From JAYFQF01 sp034927285 (GTDB taxonomy: Bacteria; Bacillota; Peptococcia; DRI-13; UBA5745): DNA of 62,084 nt. Below are positions 1-8,098 of this stretch, one piece after another (within the stretch, counting starts at the first letter, position 1; each line of letters opens with the position of its first letter). The stretch is from the NCBI GenBank assembly GCA_034927285.1, contig JAYFQF010000035.1, positions 1-62,084 on the forward strand. The letters run 5' to 3'. The translations under genes and the position numbers were made by a program. The notes under the pieces were generated by a model. The model saw only the letters and a program-made list of their open reading frames with translations, had not been told where the DNA came from and made no database searches.

Positions 1-569
1 AAAGGATCGTAGCCAAAGCCGCCGGTGCCTTTTTCCGCAAAGCCGATCCGCCCCTCACAGGTACCTTCCGCTTCCAGGCAGCGGCCTTCCGGCAAAGCCA
101 AAGCCAGTACGGCCCGGTAACGGGCGGTCCGTCTTTCCAACGGCACTCCCGCCATATTCAGCAGCAGCAGACGGTTGCAGTCTTCCTCGCTGCCGCCTTC
201 TCCCGCGTAGCGGGCGGAATACACTCCCGGAGCGCCGTCCAGGCAGTCCACCTCAAGTCCGGAATCATCGGCCAGACAGGCCAGGCCCGTATACCGCAAG
301 GCCCCTTCGGCCTTGATCCGGGCATTCTCCTGGAAGGTTTCCCCGGTTTCCCGGATCAACCCTTGCAGGGCTTCGTAACGGTGCCGGATTTCTATACTGA
401 TCTCTTCCTGGCTGCCGGTGATCCTGGGCAGCCCGCCCAAGTCCTCCTTTTGCCAAAGCTCAGCCAGGTCCTTTAAGCTGAACACCTGGATACTTTCGCC
501 GGCCAACAGCTGCCGCAGCTCCCGGACCTTGCCCGGATTGGCGGTAGCCATCAGTAAACGCTTCTGCAT
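1..569 (-). CDS. rdgB: XTP/dITP diphosphatase (RdgB/HAM1), 3' end beyond the window
   Basis: House-cleaning pyrophosphatase that hydrolyses non-canonical purine triphosphates (XTP, dITP) to monophosphates in the cytoplasm. The reading frame is open from an ATG at 569, behind an AGGAGG site, to the left edge, giving 189 visible residues. The N-terminal substrate motif (ATANPGKVREL), the central acidic motif ADDSGLEVD followed by GAPGVYSARYAG, and FGYDP at the edge are all family hallmarks. Only the last few residues are missing. It lies 27 bases downstream of rph, the usual rph-rdgB pairing, and is probably co-transcribed with murI and rph. No sign of damage. Confidence 0.93.
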   Translation of the reverse strand, partial: MQKRLLMATANPGKVRELRQLLAGESIQVFSLKDLAELWQKEDLGGLPRITGSQEEISIEIRHRYEALQGLIRETGETFQENARIKAEGALRYTGLACLADDSGLEVDCLDGAPGVYSARYAGEGGSEEDCNRLLLLNMAGVPLERRTARYRAVLALALPEGRCLEAEGTCEGRIGFAEKGTGGFGYDP

Positions 570-596
570 ATTCTGTCCTCCTGATCAGGTTTTTGT

Positions 597-1334
597 CTAT
601 TTATCCAAAAAGTCCGGTCCCAAAATCTCCTTTTGACAGCGGATCAGTTCCCTGATCCCCTCCTCGGCTAAATCCAGGAACCCGTTCATCTCCTGACGGC
701 TGAAAGCCTCGCCTTCCGCAGTACCCTGGACCTCCACCATCTTTCCGCCGCCGGTCATCACGACGTTCATATCCACTATGGCGTGGCTGTCTTCACCATA
801 AGCCAGATCCAGGCAAAGGCCCAGTTCCTTTACCTTGCCAACGCTGACTGCCGCCAGCCAGTCCTTTACCGGCAGGGAAGGCAAAGCGCCGGACTGCTGC
901 AGCTTGCCCAAAGCCAGACATAAGGCCACAAAGGCGCCGGTAACCGACGCCGTCCGGGTGCCGCCGTCGGCCTGCAGCACATCGCAATCCAGAAGCACCG
1001 TGCGTTCCCCCAGTTTTTCCATATCCACCACCGAGCGCAAAGAGCGGCCGATCAGCCGCTGAATCTCGTTGGTACGTCCGGAAGGTCTGCCTTTATTCAC
1101 TTCCCGGCCGGTGCGCACCTGGGTAGCCCGGGGCAGCATGGCATATTCCGCCGTCACCCAGCCCCGGCCCATGCCTTTCACAAAAGGCGGCACTTTCTCC
1201 TCTACCGTGGCATTGCATAATACCCGGGTATTTCCCACTTCGATCAGTACGGAGCCTTCCGGCCACCTGATATAATCCTTCGTTATCTTCACCGGTCTGA
1301 GCTGCCGGTTTTCTCTGCCATCTTCACGAGTCAA
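597..1334 (-). CDS. rph: Ribonuclease PH
   Basis: Phosphorolytic 3'-5' exoribonuclease that trims the 3' ends of tRNA precursors. The 245-residue product has the family start (TREDGRENRQLRPVKI), the RGWVTAEYAMLPRAT segment and the GRTNEIQRLIGRSLR segment, and it has the normal family length. The open frame continues further upstream, but those residues do not resemble RNase PH. I chose the TTG at 1334 because AAGGAGGA sits just upstream and the protein then begins where the family begins. The TTG overlaps the murI stop (TTGA), so translation is probably coupled. Confidence 0.95.
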   Translation of the reverse strand: MTREDGRENRQLRPVKITKDYIRWPEGSVLIEVGNTRVLCNATVEEKVPPFVKGMGRGWVTAEYAMLPRATQVRTGREVNKGRPSGRTNEIQRLIGRSLRSVVDMEKLGERTVLLDCDVLQADGGTRTASVTGAFVALCLALGKLQQSGALPSLPVKDWLAAVSVGKVKELGLCLDLAYGEDSHAIVDMNVVMTGGGKMVEVQGTAEGEAFSRQEMNGFLDLAEEGIRELIRCQKEILGPDFLDK

Positions 1335-2221
1335 AATATTTTCCTCCTTACCTGGTCCAAGGGCCTGCCCAAAAGGCGGCCCCCCACTCTTTGGAACTCT
1401 TTGGGTTCTCCGCTGCAATAAAACAAGCGTTTTCCTGCTTTTTCGGCAGAGCACCGGGTCAAAAGCCCCTCCTGCTCCAGCTTTTCCTTAACCATCCGGC
1501 TCAGGCTGACCGCCGGATCGATCAAAACCGTCTCCGGTCCCAGAAACCGGCTGATTTCGCCGGCCAAAAAAGGGAAATGGGTGCAGCCAAGGATCAGCGA
1601 GCGGATGCTTTCTTCCTTCAGCTCTTTCAGGTCCTGGCCGACGATCTCAGCCGCCTTTTCCCCTTCCGTTATCCCCTGCTCCACCAAAGTAACAAAGCGG
1701 GGGCACCCCTTGGCCAACAGCTTTCCAAAAGGCGAGGGCAAACCGGCCGGGTCCCCGTTCTGGCTCTGGACGCCGGGAGCAGCTTCAGAAACTGCCGGCT
1801 TCAAACGTTCCGCCAGCCTCTTCACCGCCTCCTGATAAGCGCCGCTGCCTACGGTGCCTTCCGTAGCCGCCAGCCCTGCCGGCCAGGGATTGGCGCCGGA
1901 TCCTGCCAGCTCCTCCAGGCCCCGGCAGGCGGCGTCGATCATGCCGTAGACCGGTACAGGGCTTTTTTCCCGCAGGGCGGCAAGGCCGGCCGCCGTAGCT
2001 GTATTACAGGCAATGAGGATGATCTTGCAGCCTGAAGCGACGAGACAGTCCCCGATCTCCAGCACAAAGCCTTCCACTTCCTTCAGGGGCCGGGGTCCAT
2101 ATGGCAGGCGGGCCGTATCGCCGAAGTACAGGTAATTTTCTCCCGGCAATATCCGCTCCATGGCCCGCAATACCGTCAGCCCTCCGGCTCCCGAGTCGAA
2201 AATACCAATATAGCTTTCCAA
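1331..2221 (-). CDS. murI: Glutamate racemase
   Basis: Interconverts L- and D-glutamate without a cofactor, supplying D-Glu for peptidoglycan. The N-terminus (IGIFDSGAGGLTV), the first catalytic cysteine in ACNTATA and the second in LGCTHFP are all present. The protein is about 296 residues, longer than the usual ~270, because of a Pro/Gly/Ala-rich insertion of roughly 25 residues in the middle (around EAAPGVQSQNG). Start: TTG at 2221 with GGAGGG about nine bases upstream. A GTG at 2242 is also in frame but has no ribosome site and abuts a terminator hairpin. First gene of murI-rph-rdgB. Confidence 0.93.
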   Translation of the reverse strand: MESYIGIFDSGAGGLTVLRAMERILPGENYLYFGDTARLPYGPRPLKEVEGFVLEIGDCLVASGCKIILIACNTATAAGLAALREKSPVPVYGMIDAACRGLEELAGSGANPWPAGLAATEGTVGSGAYQEAVKRLAERLKPAVSEAAPGVQSQNGDPAGLPSPFGKLLAKGCPRFVTLVEQGITEGEKAAEIVGQDLKELKEESIRSLILGCTHFPFLAGEISRFLGPETVLIDPAVSLSRMVKEKLEQEGLLTRCSAEKAGKRLFYCSGEPKEFQRVGGRLLGRPLDQVRRKIF

Positions 2222-2242
2222 AGGACTTCTCCCTCCAGTCAC

Positions 2243-2267
2243 GAAAAAGCCCGGCTGTAACCGGGCC
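2243..2267 (-). terminator. Rho-independent terminator between the DUF2179 gene and murI
   Basis: Reading the minus strand, GCCCGG and CCGGGC pair around a five-base loop and are followed by five T. It lies downstream of the DUF2179 gene and immediately before the murI start region, so it should separate the two transcripts. Confidence 0.65.
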
Positions 2268-2312
2268 GAGCCTCTTTTTCGGAGATATGCGGTCTCCGCC
2301 TTATATTTTACT

Positions 2313-2879
2313 TCATTTGCCTTTCTTGTTCAATGCCGCTTTCGTCTGCTTTTGCTTGCTGACGGTGCCGCCCTGATAACTTCGGGCATCGGTGACGATC
2401 ATGAAATTATCCCGGTCCCATTCGTCCACGACCTTGGACAACTCATGCATATGCTTCCTTTCCACCAGGGTCTGCAAAAGGAATTGGGTTCCGGTGCGGC
2501 CCGAGCCTTCGATGATGGTCACGCCATAGCCCAGCTCCCGTAAACGGCAGGCCAGGTTCAGGGGTTCTTTCATGGTGATGATCTGGGCGGACTGGATACC
2601 GAAGGCCAGCTTTTCCTCCACCATGCCGCCGATGTAGTTCCCCGAGGCAAATCCCAGGGCATAGGCCAGGAGGTTCCCCAGGTTATCCAGGCTGCCCAAA
2701 ATGGCGTTAAATGCCACCACATAGATGATCACTTCAAAAAATCCCAGACAGGCGCCCTTCAGCCTTTCGCCCCGCACCACCAGGATCGTACGCAGGGTCT
2801 GCAGCGAAACATCGCAAATGCGGGCGAAAAAGATCAATAGATAACCAAGGAGAGCCGTACCAGTGAAATAAGCCGACAA
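2313..2879 (-). CDS. DUF2179/UPF0316 family membrane protein
   Basis: A 188-residue protein with about three N-terminal membrane segments (around residues 8-25, 42-60 and 65-85) followed by a soluble C-terminal domain with the DUF2179-type arrangement (MVEEKLAFGIQSAQIIT, then VTIIEGSGRTG, then a DARSYQGG end). The biochemical role of this family is not known to me. Start: TTG at 2879 with a weak GAGGGA site; no better start fits. It has its own downstream terminator and lies 120 bases after the amidase gene, probably in the same leftward unit. Confidence 0.8.
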   Translation of the reverse strand: MSAYFTGTALLGYLLIFFARICDVSLQTLRTILVVRGERLKGACLGFFEVIIYVVAFNAILGSLDNLGNLLAYALGFASGNYIGGMVEEKLAFGIQSAQIITMKEPLNLACRLRELGYGVTIIEGSGRTGTQFLLQTLVERKHMHELSKVVDEWDRDNFMIVTDARSYQGGTVSKQKQTKAALNKKGK

Positions 2880-2999
2880 GTCTATCCCTCGCTTTCCAAT
2901 TGGCGGTTTCCGCTTTTTTCAGATCTACAAATCTTATGCGGCAGCCCATCATCCTATTTATTTGTTTTTATTTTTTCGGTCAGCTCAGCGTTTTGCCGC

Positions 3000-4169
3000 T
3001 CATAACACGCCGAAATATTTCATTATCCCATTGGTGATGCCTTCGGCCAGGGTCTGACGGAAAGCCCCCTGGGCCAGCTTCGCCTCGTCTTCGGCGTTGG
3101 ATAAAAAGGCGGTTTCCACCAAAATCGAAGGGCACTTGGTTTCCCGGATAACGACAAAATTGCTTTCCAAAACCCCCAGATCGGTGCAGCCGCCGGCTTT
3201 CACCAGCTCCGACTGTACCGCCTGGGCCAGGGCCTTGCGGACGTCCCGCTGCTGACCCAGGGTAGCGTGTCCCGCCGGAGCGTAAAAATAAGTCGAATGG
3301 CCGTTCAAGGTCTTGCTTTCGGAAGAATTGGCGTGGATGCTGACGAAAATATTGGCGTTATTATTATTTGCCACCGCCGCCCGGTCATACAGGTTCATGG
3401 TGGTATCGCCGGTGTGGGTCATGATCACTGTGGCCCCCTGGGCTTCCAGGAGGGCGCACACTTTAAAGGCCATGTCCAGATTAACATCTTTTTCCCAGAG
3501 TCCCAGAGTCCGGCCCTTGGCGCCCGGATCCACGCTGTCGGCGGCTATGGTGTTTCCATGGCCGGGATCCACCACGATGATCTTGCCGCTGAGGGGTCCC
3601 TGAACCTGGGAATCCGTAATCTGGACGGAATCCAGGTTGCCGGTGCCCTTGGTCTCTCCGGCGTTTTCCGTAACACTTAATACCACCGGCTCGCCCAGCT
3701 TGACATAATCCGCGGAAATCCAGCCGGTAACCGTGCCCCGGACCACCTTAAACCAGCCATCCTGATAATCCAGCACCGCCAGCTTTTCTCCCCGCTGAGC
3801 GCTGTCGGCAATTTCACTGCTTAACGAAGGGGACTGCCGGATACGCACTGTGGAACCGGTAACCGTCAGATCGTCAAACCCCTGGAGCAAATCGTTTCGG
3901 ATATAGCCGTATTTCCCGGACAGCATGATTTTGGTCCAGTTGCTTTCCGCTCCATGCCAGCCAAAGATCTGGCCTTCCTTCACTTTTCCCAGGGCCTCCG
4001 ACTGGGTCGTGGCCTGGCTGCGTATATTTACGCTGTCTTTTTCCACCGTCACTACCCGGGCCGCCAACGGGCCGGCAAAAGAGCAGATCAGGATCAGGCA
4101 AAGGGCTGCGGCAAAAAGTCTTTTAGGGAATCCGGTTTTGCCCCGGTAAGGAAATATTCTTTTTAACAT
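3000..4169 (-). CDS. N-acetylmuramoyl-L-alanine amidase with two SH3 domains
   Basis: Cell-wall hydrolase that cleaves the bond between N-acetylmuramate and L-alanine. Residues 1-37 form a signal peptide (basic start, hydrophobic 17-36, LAA cut region). Two bacterial SH3 domains follow at about 40-95 and 102-157, then a linker and an Amidase_3 domain from about 195 to 389. The zinc ligands are visible: H204 in VDPGHG, E226 in LGLWEKD, H279 in SIHAN, and the catalytic Glu in VETAF. ATG at 4169 is preceded by AAGGGAG. It could act in vegetative wall turnover or sporulation; the sequence alone does not decide. Confidence 0.92.
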   Translation of the reverse strand: MLKRIFPYRGKTGFPKRLFAAALCLILICSFAGPLAARVVTVEKDSVNIRSQATTQSEALGKVKEGQIFGWHGAESNWTKIMLSGKYGYIRNDLLQGFDDLTVTGSTVRIRQSPSLSSEIADSAQRGEKLAVLDYQDGWFKVVRGTVTGWISADYVKLGEPVVLSVTENAGETKGTGNLDSVQITDSQVQGPLSGKIIVVDPGHGNTIAADSVDPGAKGRTLGLWEKDVNLDMAFKVCALLEAQGATVIMTHTGDTTMNLYDRAAVANNNNANIFVSIHANSSESKTLNGHSTYFYAPAGHATLGQQRDVRKALAQAVQSELVKAGGCTDLGVLESNFVVIRETKCPSILVETAFLSNAEDEAKLAQGAFRQTLAEGITNGIMKYFGVL

Positions 4170-4299
4170 GGAATTCTCCCTTAAGTTTTATTCTATACTT
4201 TTCTATTATAACGGAAGAAAAGGTCTAAACAAGGGAAAAAGCCTTAACAGATTGTAAACGCGGCTGCCAGTATCCGGCAGCATTACCAGAATTACCTCA

Positions 4300-5088
4300 C
4301 TATTTCCGGGAAAAATCGCCATGCTCCAGCCTGCCCGGGTCCAGTTCCAGCACCACCGGACAATGATCGCTTCCCTGGATATCCGGCCGGATGACGCTGT
4401 CGCTGACCGCCGGCATCAGCCTTTCGGAGACCAGAAAATAGTCGATACGCCACCCGGCATTCCGGGAGCGGGCATTAAAGCGATAGGACCACCAGCTGTA
4501 AGCTTCCTCCTTATCCGGGTACAGCCGCCGGAAGGTGTCGGCGAAGCCTTTTGCCAGCAGCCCGCCGAATTTTTCCCTCTCCTGATCCGTAAAGCCGGCG
4601 TTCATCCGGTTTTGCTTGGGGTTTTTTAAGTCGATTTCCTGATGGGCCACATTCATATCGCCGCAAACGATCACCGGCTTTTTTTCGTCCAGCCCCAGGA
4701 GATAACCGGCAAAAGCCTCTTCCCAATCCATCCGGTAGTCCAGCCGGGCCAGCCCGTCCTGGGAGTTGGGCGTATAGACCGTAACCATATAAAAACGGGG
4801 AAACTCCAGGGTGATCACCCGTCCTTCCCGGTCATGCTCCTCTGAACCGATGCCGAAGGCGGCCCCCAGGGGGCTTTCCCTGGTGAATATCGCCGTGCCG
4901 GAATAGCCTTTTTTCTCCGCGTAGTTCCAGTACTGATTATACCCTTCCAGTTCCAGGTCGTGCTGTCCGGCCTGCAGTTTCGTTTCCTGAAGGCAAAAAA
5001 TATCGCTGTCGATTTCCTTGAAAAAATCCAGGAAGTTTTTATTCATTACGGCCCGAAAGCCGTTTACATTCCAGGATACAATCCGCAT
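4300..5088 (-). CDS. xth: Exodeoxyribonuclease III / AP endonuclease
   Basis: Mg-dependent base-excision-repair nuclease that cleaves 5' to abasic sites and degrades duplex DNA 3' to 5'. The 262 residues carry the full family set: NVNGFRAV, the metal Glu in QETK, VYTPNSQDG, GDMNVAHQEIDL, WRIDYFLVS and the C-terminal SDHCPV with its catalytic Asp-His. ATG at 5088 follows AAAGGAGG. The length is typical. No domain is added or missing. Confidence 0.96.
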   Translation of the reverse strand: MRIVSWNVNGFRAVMNKNFLDFFKEIDSDIFCLQETKLQAGQHDLELEGYNQYWNYAEKKGYSGTAIFTRESPLGAAFGIGSEEHDREGRVITLEFPRFYMVTVYTPNSQDGLARLDYRMDWEEAFAGYLLGLDEKKPVIVCGDMNVAHQEIDLKNPKQNRMNAGFTDQEREKFGGLLAKGFADTFRRLYPDKEEAYSWWSYRFNARSRNAGWRIDYFLVSERLMPAVSDSVIRPDIQGSDHCPVVLELDPGRLEHGDFSRK

Positions 5089-5206
5089 AGCTTCCTCCTT
5101 TGCCGGCCTCTCTCCTTTTAGCGGCAGGCGTTTTCCTCATTCTACCATAGGAGCAGGGCGGCGACAAGCATATCCTGAACTCCTTGCCGATTATCCTGAA
5201 TTGCGG

Positions 5207-5260
5207 CAGCCGCCTGGATGGACCGCAAAACAAAAATTCTGCGGTCCCTCCAGGCGGCTG
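5207..5260. repeat. Long intergenic hairpin with 21-base arms
   Basis: Two arms of 21 bases (5207-5227 and 5240-5260) are inverted copies with one mismatch, around a 12-base A-rich loop. No T-run follows directly on either strand (a looser T-rich stretch follows on plus). It lies between the GerMN lipoprotein gene and xth, both read leftwards. It may stabilise a 3' end or act as an unusual terminator. Confidence 0.75.
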
Positions 5261-5335
5261 TCCGGCCTTTTGTCAATCTTTTTTCTTCTCTGATCCCGGC
5301 ATTTTCCGGTTCTTTTTCCGCCGACAGGTCAACGG

Positions 5336-6043
5336 TTATTTTTTCTTTACCAGGCTTTCGTCCCGGAACAGTTCCTCATCCAGCTTGACTTTACCGGTAA
5401 TGGTATTTACTCTTTTGCCGTCAATGCGGATCTCCACTCTCTCCACGGTAGGAAACTCCGTAAGAGTGTTTACAATAGAATAAATCGCTGTTTTCTCTTT
5501 CTTGGTGCTGTCCGCCATATTTTCCTTCAGATCGCTGCTGAAATCCACAATGGCCAATCCGTCGCTCTTGATATTAATATCCAGCAGGCGAACCCCTTCC
5601 GGCAGAGCCGACTGCAGGTCGCTGCCCTTGGGCCCGCTGAGCAGGGCCTCGATCGAGGCTCTGGCGATGCCTTCCACTTTGGCGATCTGCCGCTCTTCCG
5701 CCACCAGCTGCTCCCCATCCTGATCGGTAAAATAGAGCACCACCGTTTTGGTTTCTTCCGGATCCGTCATTGTCTCCGCTGCCGAGGGATCGGCGTTTAC
5801 GGCATCGGTTCCGCCGCTTTCGCCGTTATCAACCACGGTGGTGGTGCCGTCGGGCAAAATAATTACCTGAGGAATATCGCCGGAGGTCTGGCTTTCCGGA
5901 TCTGTTTCCGCCCCGCCCTCATTGTCGTTTTCATCCCCTTTGAAGGCTTGCCGCAAAGAAGAAACCTTATCGCCCAGATTGCAGCCGCCCAGCATAGACA
6001 TTGTCATTAAACAGACCAATCCTATAGCCAGGATTTTTTTCAT
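5336..6043 (-). CDS. GerMN-domain lipoprotein
   Basis: A 235-residue lipoprotein with an N-terminal lipobox (LGGC, lipidated Cys at residue 21). An acidic, low-complexity stretch follows from about 30 to 95, and a GerMN domain from about 100 to 225 (VVLYFTDQDGEQL, VEGIARASIEALLSGP, LPEGVRLLDINI, VERVEIRIDGK). GerMN proteins such as GerM act in sporulation and germination at the cell envelope. This copy has one GerMN domain rather than the two of Bacillus GerM. Start ATG at 6043. The gene is divergent from the GntR regulator at 6210, and the long hairpin lies downstream. Confidence 0.85.
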   Translation of the reverse strand: MKKILAIGLVCLMTMSMLGGCNLGDKVSSLRQAFKGDENDNEGGAETDPESQTSGDIPQVIILPDGTTTVVDNGESGGTDAVNADPSAAETMTDPEETKTVVLYFTDQDGEQLVAEERQIAKVEGIARASIEALLSGPKGSDLQSALPEGVRLLDINIKSDGLAIVDFSSDLKENMADSTKKEKTAIYSIVNTLTEFPTVERVEIRIDGKRVNTITGKVKLDEELFRDESLVKKK

Positions 6044-6121
6044 TTTCCTATCCCCTTTCCTCTGATTCCTAAAGCATGTATATTCAACAGTCCGGGGATA
6101 AAGAACAGAAAAACGCTCCTA

Positions 6122-6177
6122 TGGTTTTAGGCGTAAAACTGTGTTATGATGAAAACAAACGGGTTACGCGCCTAAAA
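6122..6177 (+). promoter_or_regulatory. Promoter of the GntR gene inside an inverted repeat
   Basis: An extended -10 (TGT then TATGAT, 6142-6150) lies between two inverted arms: TTTTAGGCGTAA at 6125-6136 and TTACGCGCCTAAAA at 6164-6177. The arms match except for two extra bases in the second. This is where an autoregulated GntR operator is expected. The binding claim is inference. Confidence 0.5.
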
Positions 6178-6209
6178 ACGCGCCGCTTTTGAGTGAGGAG
6201 GCTCTTGGG

Positions 6210-6845
6210 ATGAGTGGAAAGCAAAACGGCAAAGACCTGGCCTATGAAGAGATAAAGAGCAGGATCCTCGGCGGCCAGTTGGCCGCCGGAACCATAACTT
6301 CGATTTCTGAACTGATCACTCTTATCGGCATGGGCCGCTCTCCGGTCAGGGACGCTATCCTGCGGCTTGATGACGAAGGATTGCTTCAGGTGGTGCCCAG
6401 GAAAGGGATTTTGGTCTCCTCCGTTAATTCCAAGCACATTAAGGAGATGTTCCAGCTGCGGCTGGCCATCGAATTCTTTGCCCTGGAAAATGTGATCCAT
6501 AAAGCTACCGAGGAAGACCTTTCCGCCATAAAGGAGATCATCGACCGGCAGGAGGAAGCTGCCCGCAATGGTACGGAAGACGTCTTTCCCGCTTTGGATG
6601 AGGATTTTCATTTCTACATTATCAATCGGCTGAACAATTCCCGGATCACCGGTATTCTGGAGGAAAGCCGGCGCCAGATGGCCCTTTACGGTTATAAAGG
6701 GATCACCGCCCACGGCGACGCCATGGAATCCGTAGAGGAGCACCGGAATATTTATGAAGCCATAAAAAGCCGCGATGTCGCCCGGGGCAAAAAAGAATTG
6801 GAACAGCATCTGCTGAAAGCCCAGACCTGTGTGCTGCTTGGCTGA
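6210..6845 (+). CDS. GntR/FadR-type transcriptional regulator (FCD domain)
   Basis: A 211-residue DNA-binding regulator. The N-terminal winged helix (about 5-70) has AYEEIKSRILGGQL and the recognition segment GMGRSPVRDAILRLDDEGLLQV. The C-terminal all-helical FCD ligand domain (about 80-205) has LRLAIEFFALENVI, DEDFHFYII and EEHRNIYEAIKSRD, which provide the usual metal/ligand histidines. I chose ATG at 6210 (GAGGAGG eight bases upstream) over an in-frame TTG at 6189. It converges on the NhaC, PLP-lyase and dehydrogenase unit, which it may control. The ligand is unknown, probably a small organic acid. Confidence 0.88.
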   Translation: MSGKQNGKDLAYEEIKSRILGGQLAAGTITSISELITLIGMGRSPVRDAILRLDDEGLLQVVPRKGILVSSVNSKHIKEMFQLRLAIEFFALENVIHKATEEDLSAIKEIIDRQEEAARNGTEDVFPALDEDFHFYIINRLNNSRITGILEESRRQMALYGYKGITAHGDAMESVEEHRNIYEAIKSRDVARGKKELEQHLLKAQTCVLLG

Positions 6846-6917
6846 AATTCCGGAGCGGACAAAGAAAGGCGCCGGCAGGTAAGGGAATTTACCGAAAACA
6901 CCGGCAGCGCCCGAGGT

Positions 6918-6958
6918 CAGACAGCTATCCTCCGAAGGAATAGAGCAATAGCTGTCTG
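6918..6958. repeat. Hairpin with 11-base perfect arms
   Basis: CAGACAGCTAT at 6918-6928 and its exact inverse at 6948-6958 flank a 19-base loop, just downstream of the GntR gene. It has no T-run. Confidence 0.6.
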
Positions 6959-7040
6959 AGCGATGAATTCCCGTCTGTCCTTATCCGCAACCGGTGAGGC
7001 GGAGCCTCGTATACCGGCCAAATCCGGGCAGTGATGCGTA

Positions 7041-7079
7041 CAGGGAGCCACAGCAAAAACTGTGGCCCCCTGTTTTTTT
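7041..7079 (+). terminator. Rho-independent terminator after the GntR gene
   Basis: CAGGGAGCCACAG pairs with CTGTGGCCCCCTG (one mismatch) around CAAAAA, followed by seven T. It ends rightward transcription from the GntR gene before the oppositely oriented dehydrogenase. Confidence 0.85.
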
Positions 7080-7093
7080 ATGCCGGATTTACC

Positions 7094-8098
7094 TTACCTG
7101 GCAAGCCTTTCCCAAGGTTTTTCCCTGTCTGCCAAAGCCTGCCTGTTTGCCACCCGGGCTTTGCCGGGTTCTCCCCGGATGACCGACATCACGTCCATTG
7201 CCGATAATAAAGACATATTGTCGATGCTGTCCTGGGCGTTGGCGCCGATATGCGGCGTAGCGATCAGATTGGGACAGTCAAACAGAGGATCGTCCCGGTC
7301 GGGAGGTTCCTGGGAAAATACATCCAGCGCCGCGCCGGCGATTTTTTCACTCTTCAGCGCTTCCGCCAAAGCCTTGTCGTCGATCAGCTGGCCCCGGGCA
7401 CAATTGATCAGATAGGCGTCGGGCTTCATCAGCGCCAGCCGCCGGGCGTTAATCAAGTGATAAAGCTCGCCGGTATAGGGGCAGTTCAGGGAAACAAAGT
7501 CCGCCTGAGGCAGTCCCTGATTAAGGTCCTCCACCTTTTCCACCCCCAGCGCCGCCAGTTGTTCCTCCGTCAGGTAAGGATCATAACCCAGCACCCTCAT
7601 TTCAAAGGCCTCTTTACAGATCCTGGCCAACCGGCGGCCGATGGCTCCCAGCCCCACGATCAGTATTGTTTTATGGAAAAGGTCCCGGCCGATCCACCGG
7701 TTCCGGGAGTAGTAATCCCTTTCTATCCGCAGGGCCCGGTCCCCCTGGGCCAGCTTGCGGCTCAGCATCAGCATAAAGCCTGTCACTACTTCGGCCACGG
7801 ACTCGGCGTTGGCCCCCGGCGTATTTACCACGCATATACCGTGGGCGGTAGCCGCTTCCACGTCGACATGGTCGGTGCCCACGCCGTGGGAGGCCACCAC
7901 CTTCAGCTTCGGCGCGTTGCGGAACACCCGGCGGTCGATCCGGGTATTTCGGGAGATGATACCCTGGCAGTCAACGGCCAGGCCGGCAGCCGTCTCAGGT
8001 CTGGCGTCGGGGGCGATCACGATTTCCACATCCGGCTCCTTGGCCAGATAATCCATCCCCAGGGGGCGGATGGGTTCAGTCAGCAGTATTTTTATCAT
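7094..8098 (-). CDS. D-isomer-specific 2-hydroxyacid dehydrogenase
   Basis: NAD(P)-dependent oxidoreductase that interconverts a 2-oxo acid and its 2-hydroxy acid; 334 residues. The family features are all visible: the substrate segment SRNTRIDRRVF, the Rossmann motif GLGAIGRRLA in the middle, the catalytic Arg in INCARGQLID, Glu in DVFSQEPPD and His in ATPHIGAN. The N-terminus resembles phosphoglycerate or hydroxypyruvate dehydrogenases, but no ACT domain follows, so SerA is unlikely. The gene overlaps the upstream PLP-lyase gene by 23 bases, so the two are coupled. The lyase may supply the 2-oxo acid. The specific substrate is unknown; sulfolactate dehydrogenases also belong here. Confidence 0.88.
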   Translation of the reverse strand: MIKILLTEPIRPLGMDYLAKEPDVEIVIAPDARPETAAGLAVDCQGIISRNTRIDRRVFRNAPKLKVVASHGVGTDHVDVEAATAHGICVVNTPGANAESVAEVVTGFMLMLSRKLAQGDRALRIERDYYSRNRWIGRDLFHKTILIVGLGAIGRRLARICKEAFEMRVLGYDPYLTEEQLAALGVEKVEDLNQGLPQADFVSLNCPYTGELYHLINARRLALMKPDAYLINCARGQLIDDKALAEALKSEKIAGAALDVFSQEPPDRDDPLFDCPNLIATPHIGANAQDSIDNMSLLSAMDVMSVIRGEPGKARVANRQALADREKPWERLAR

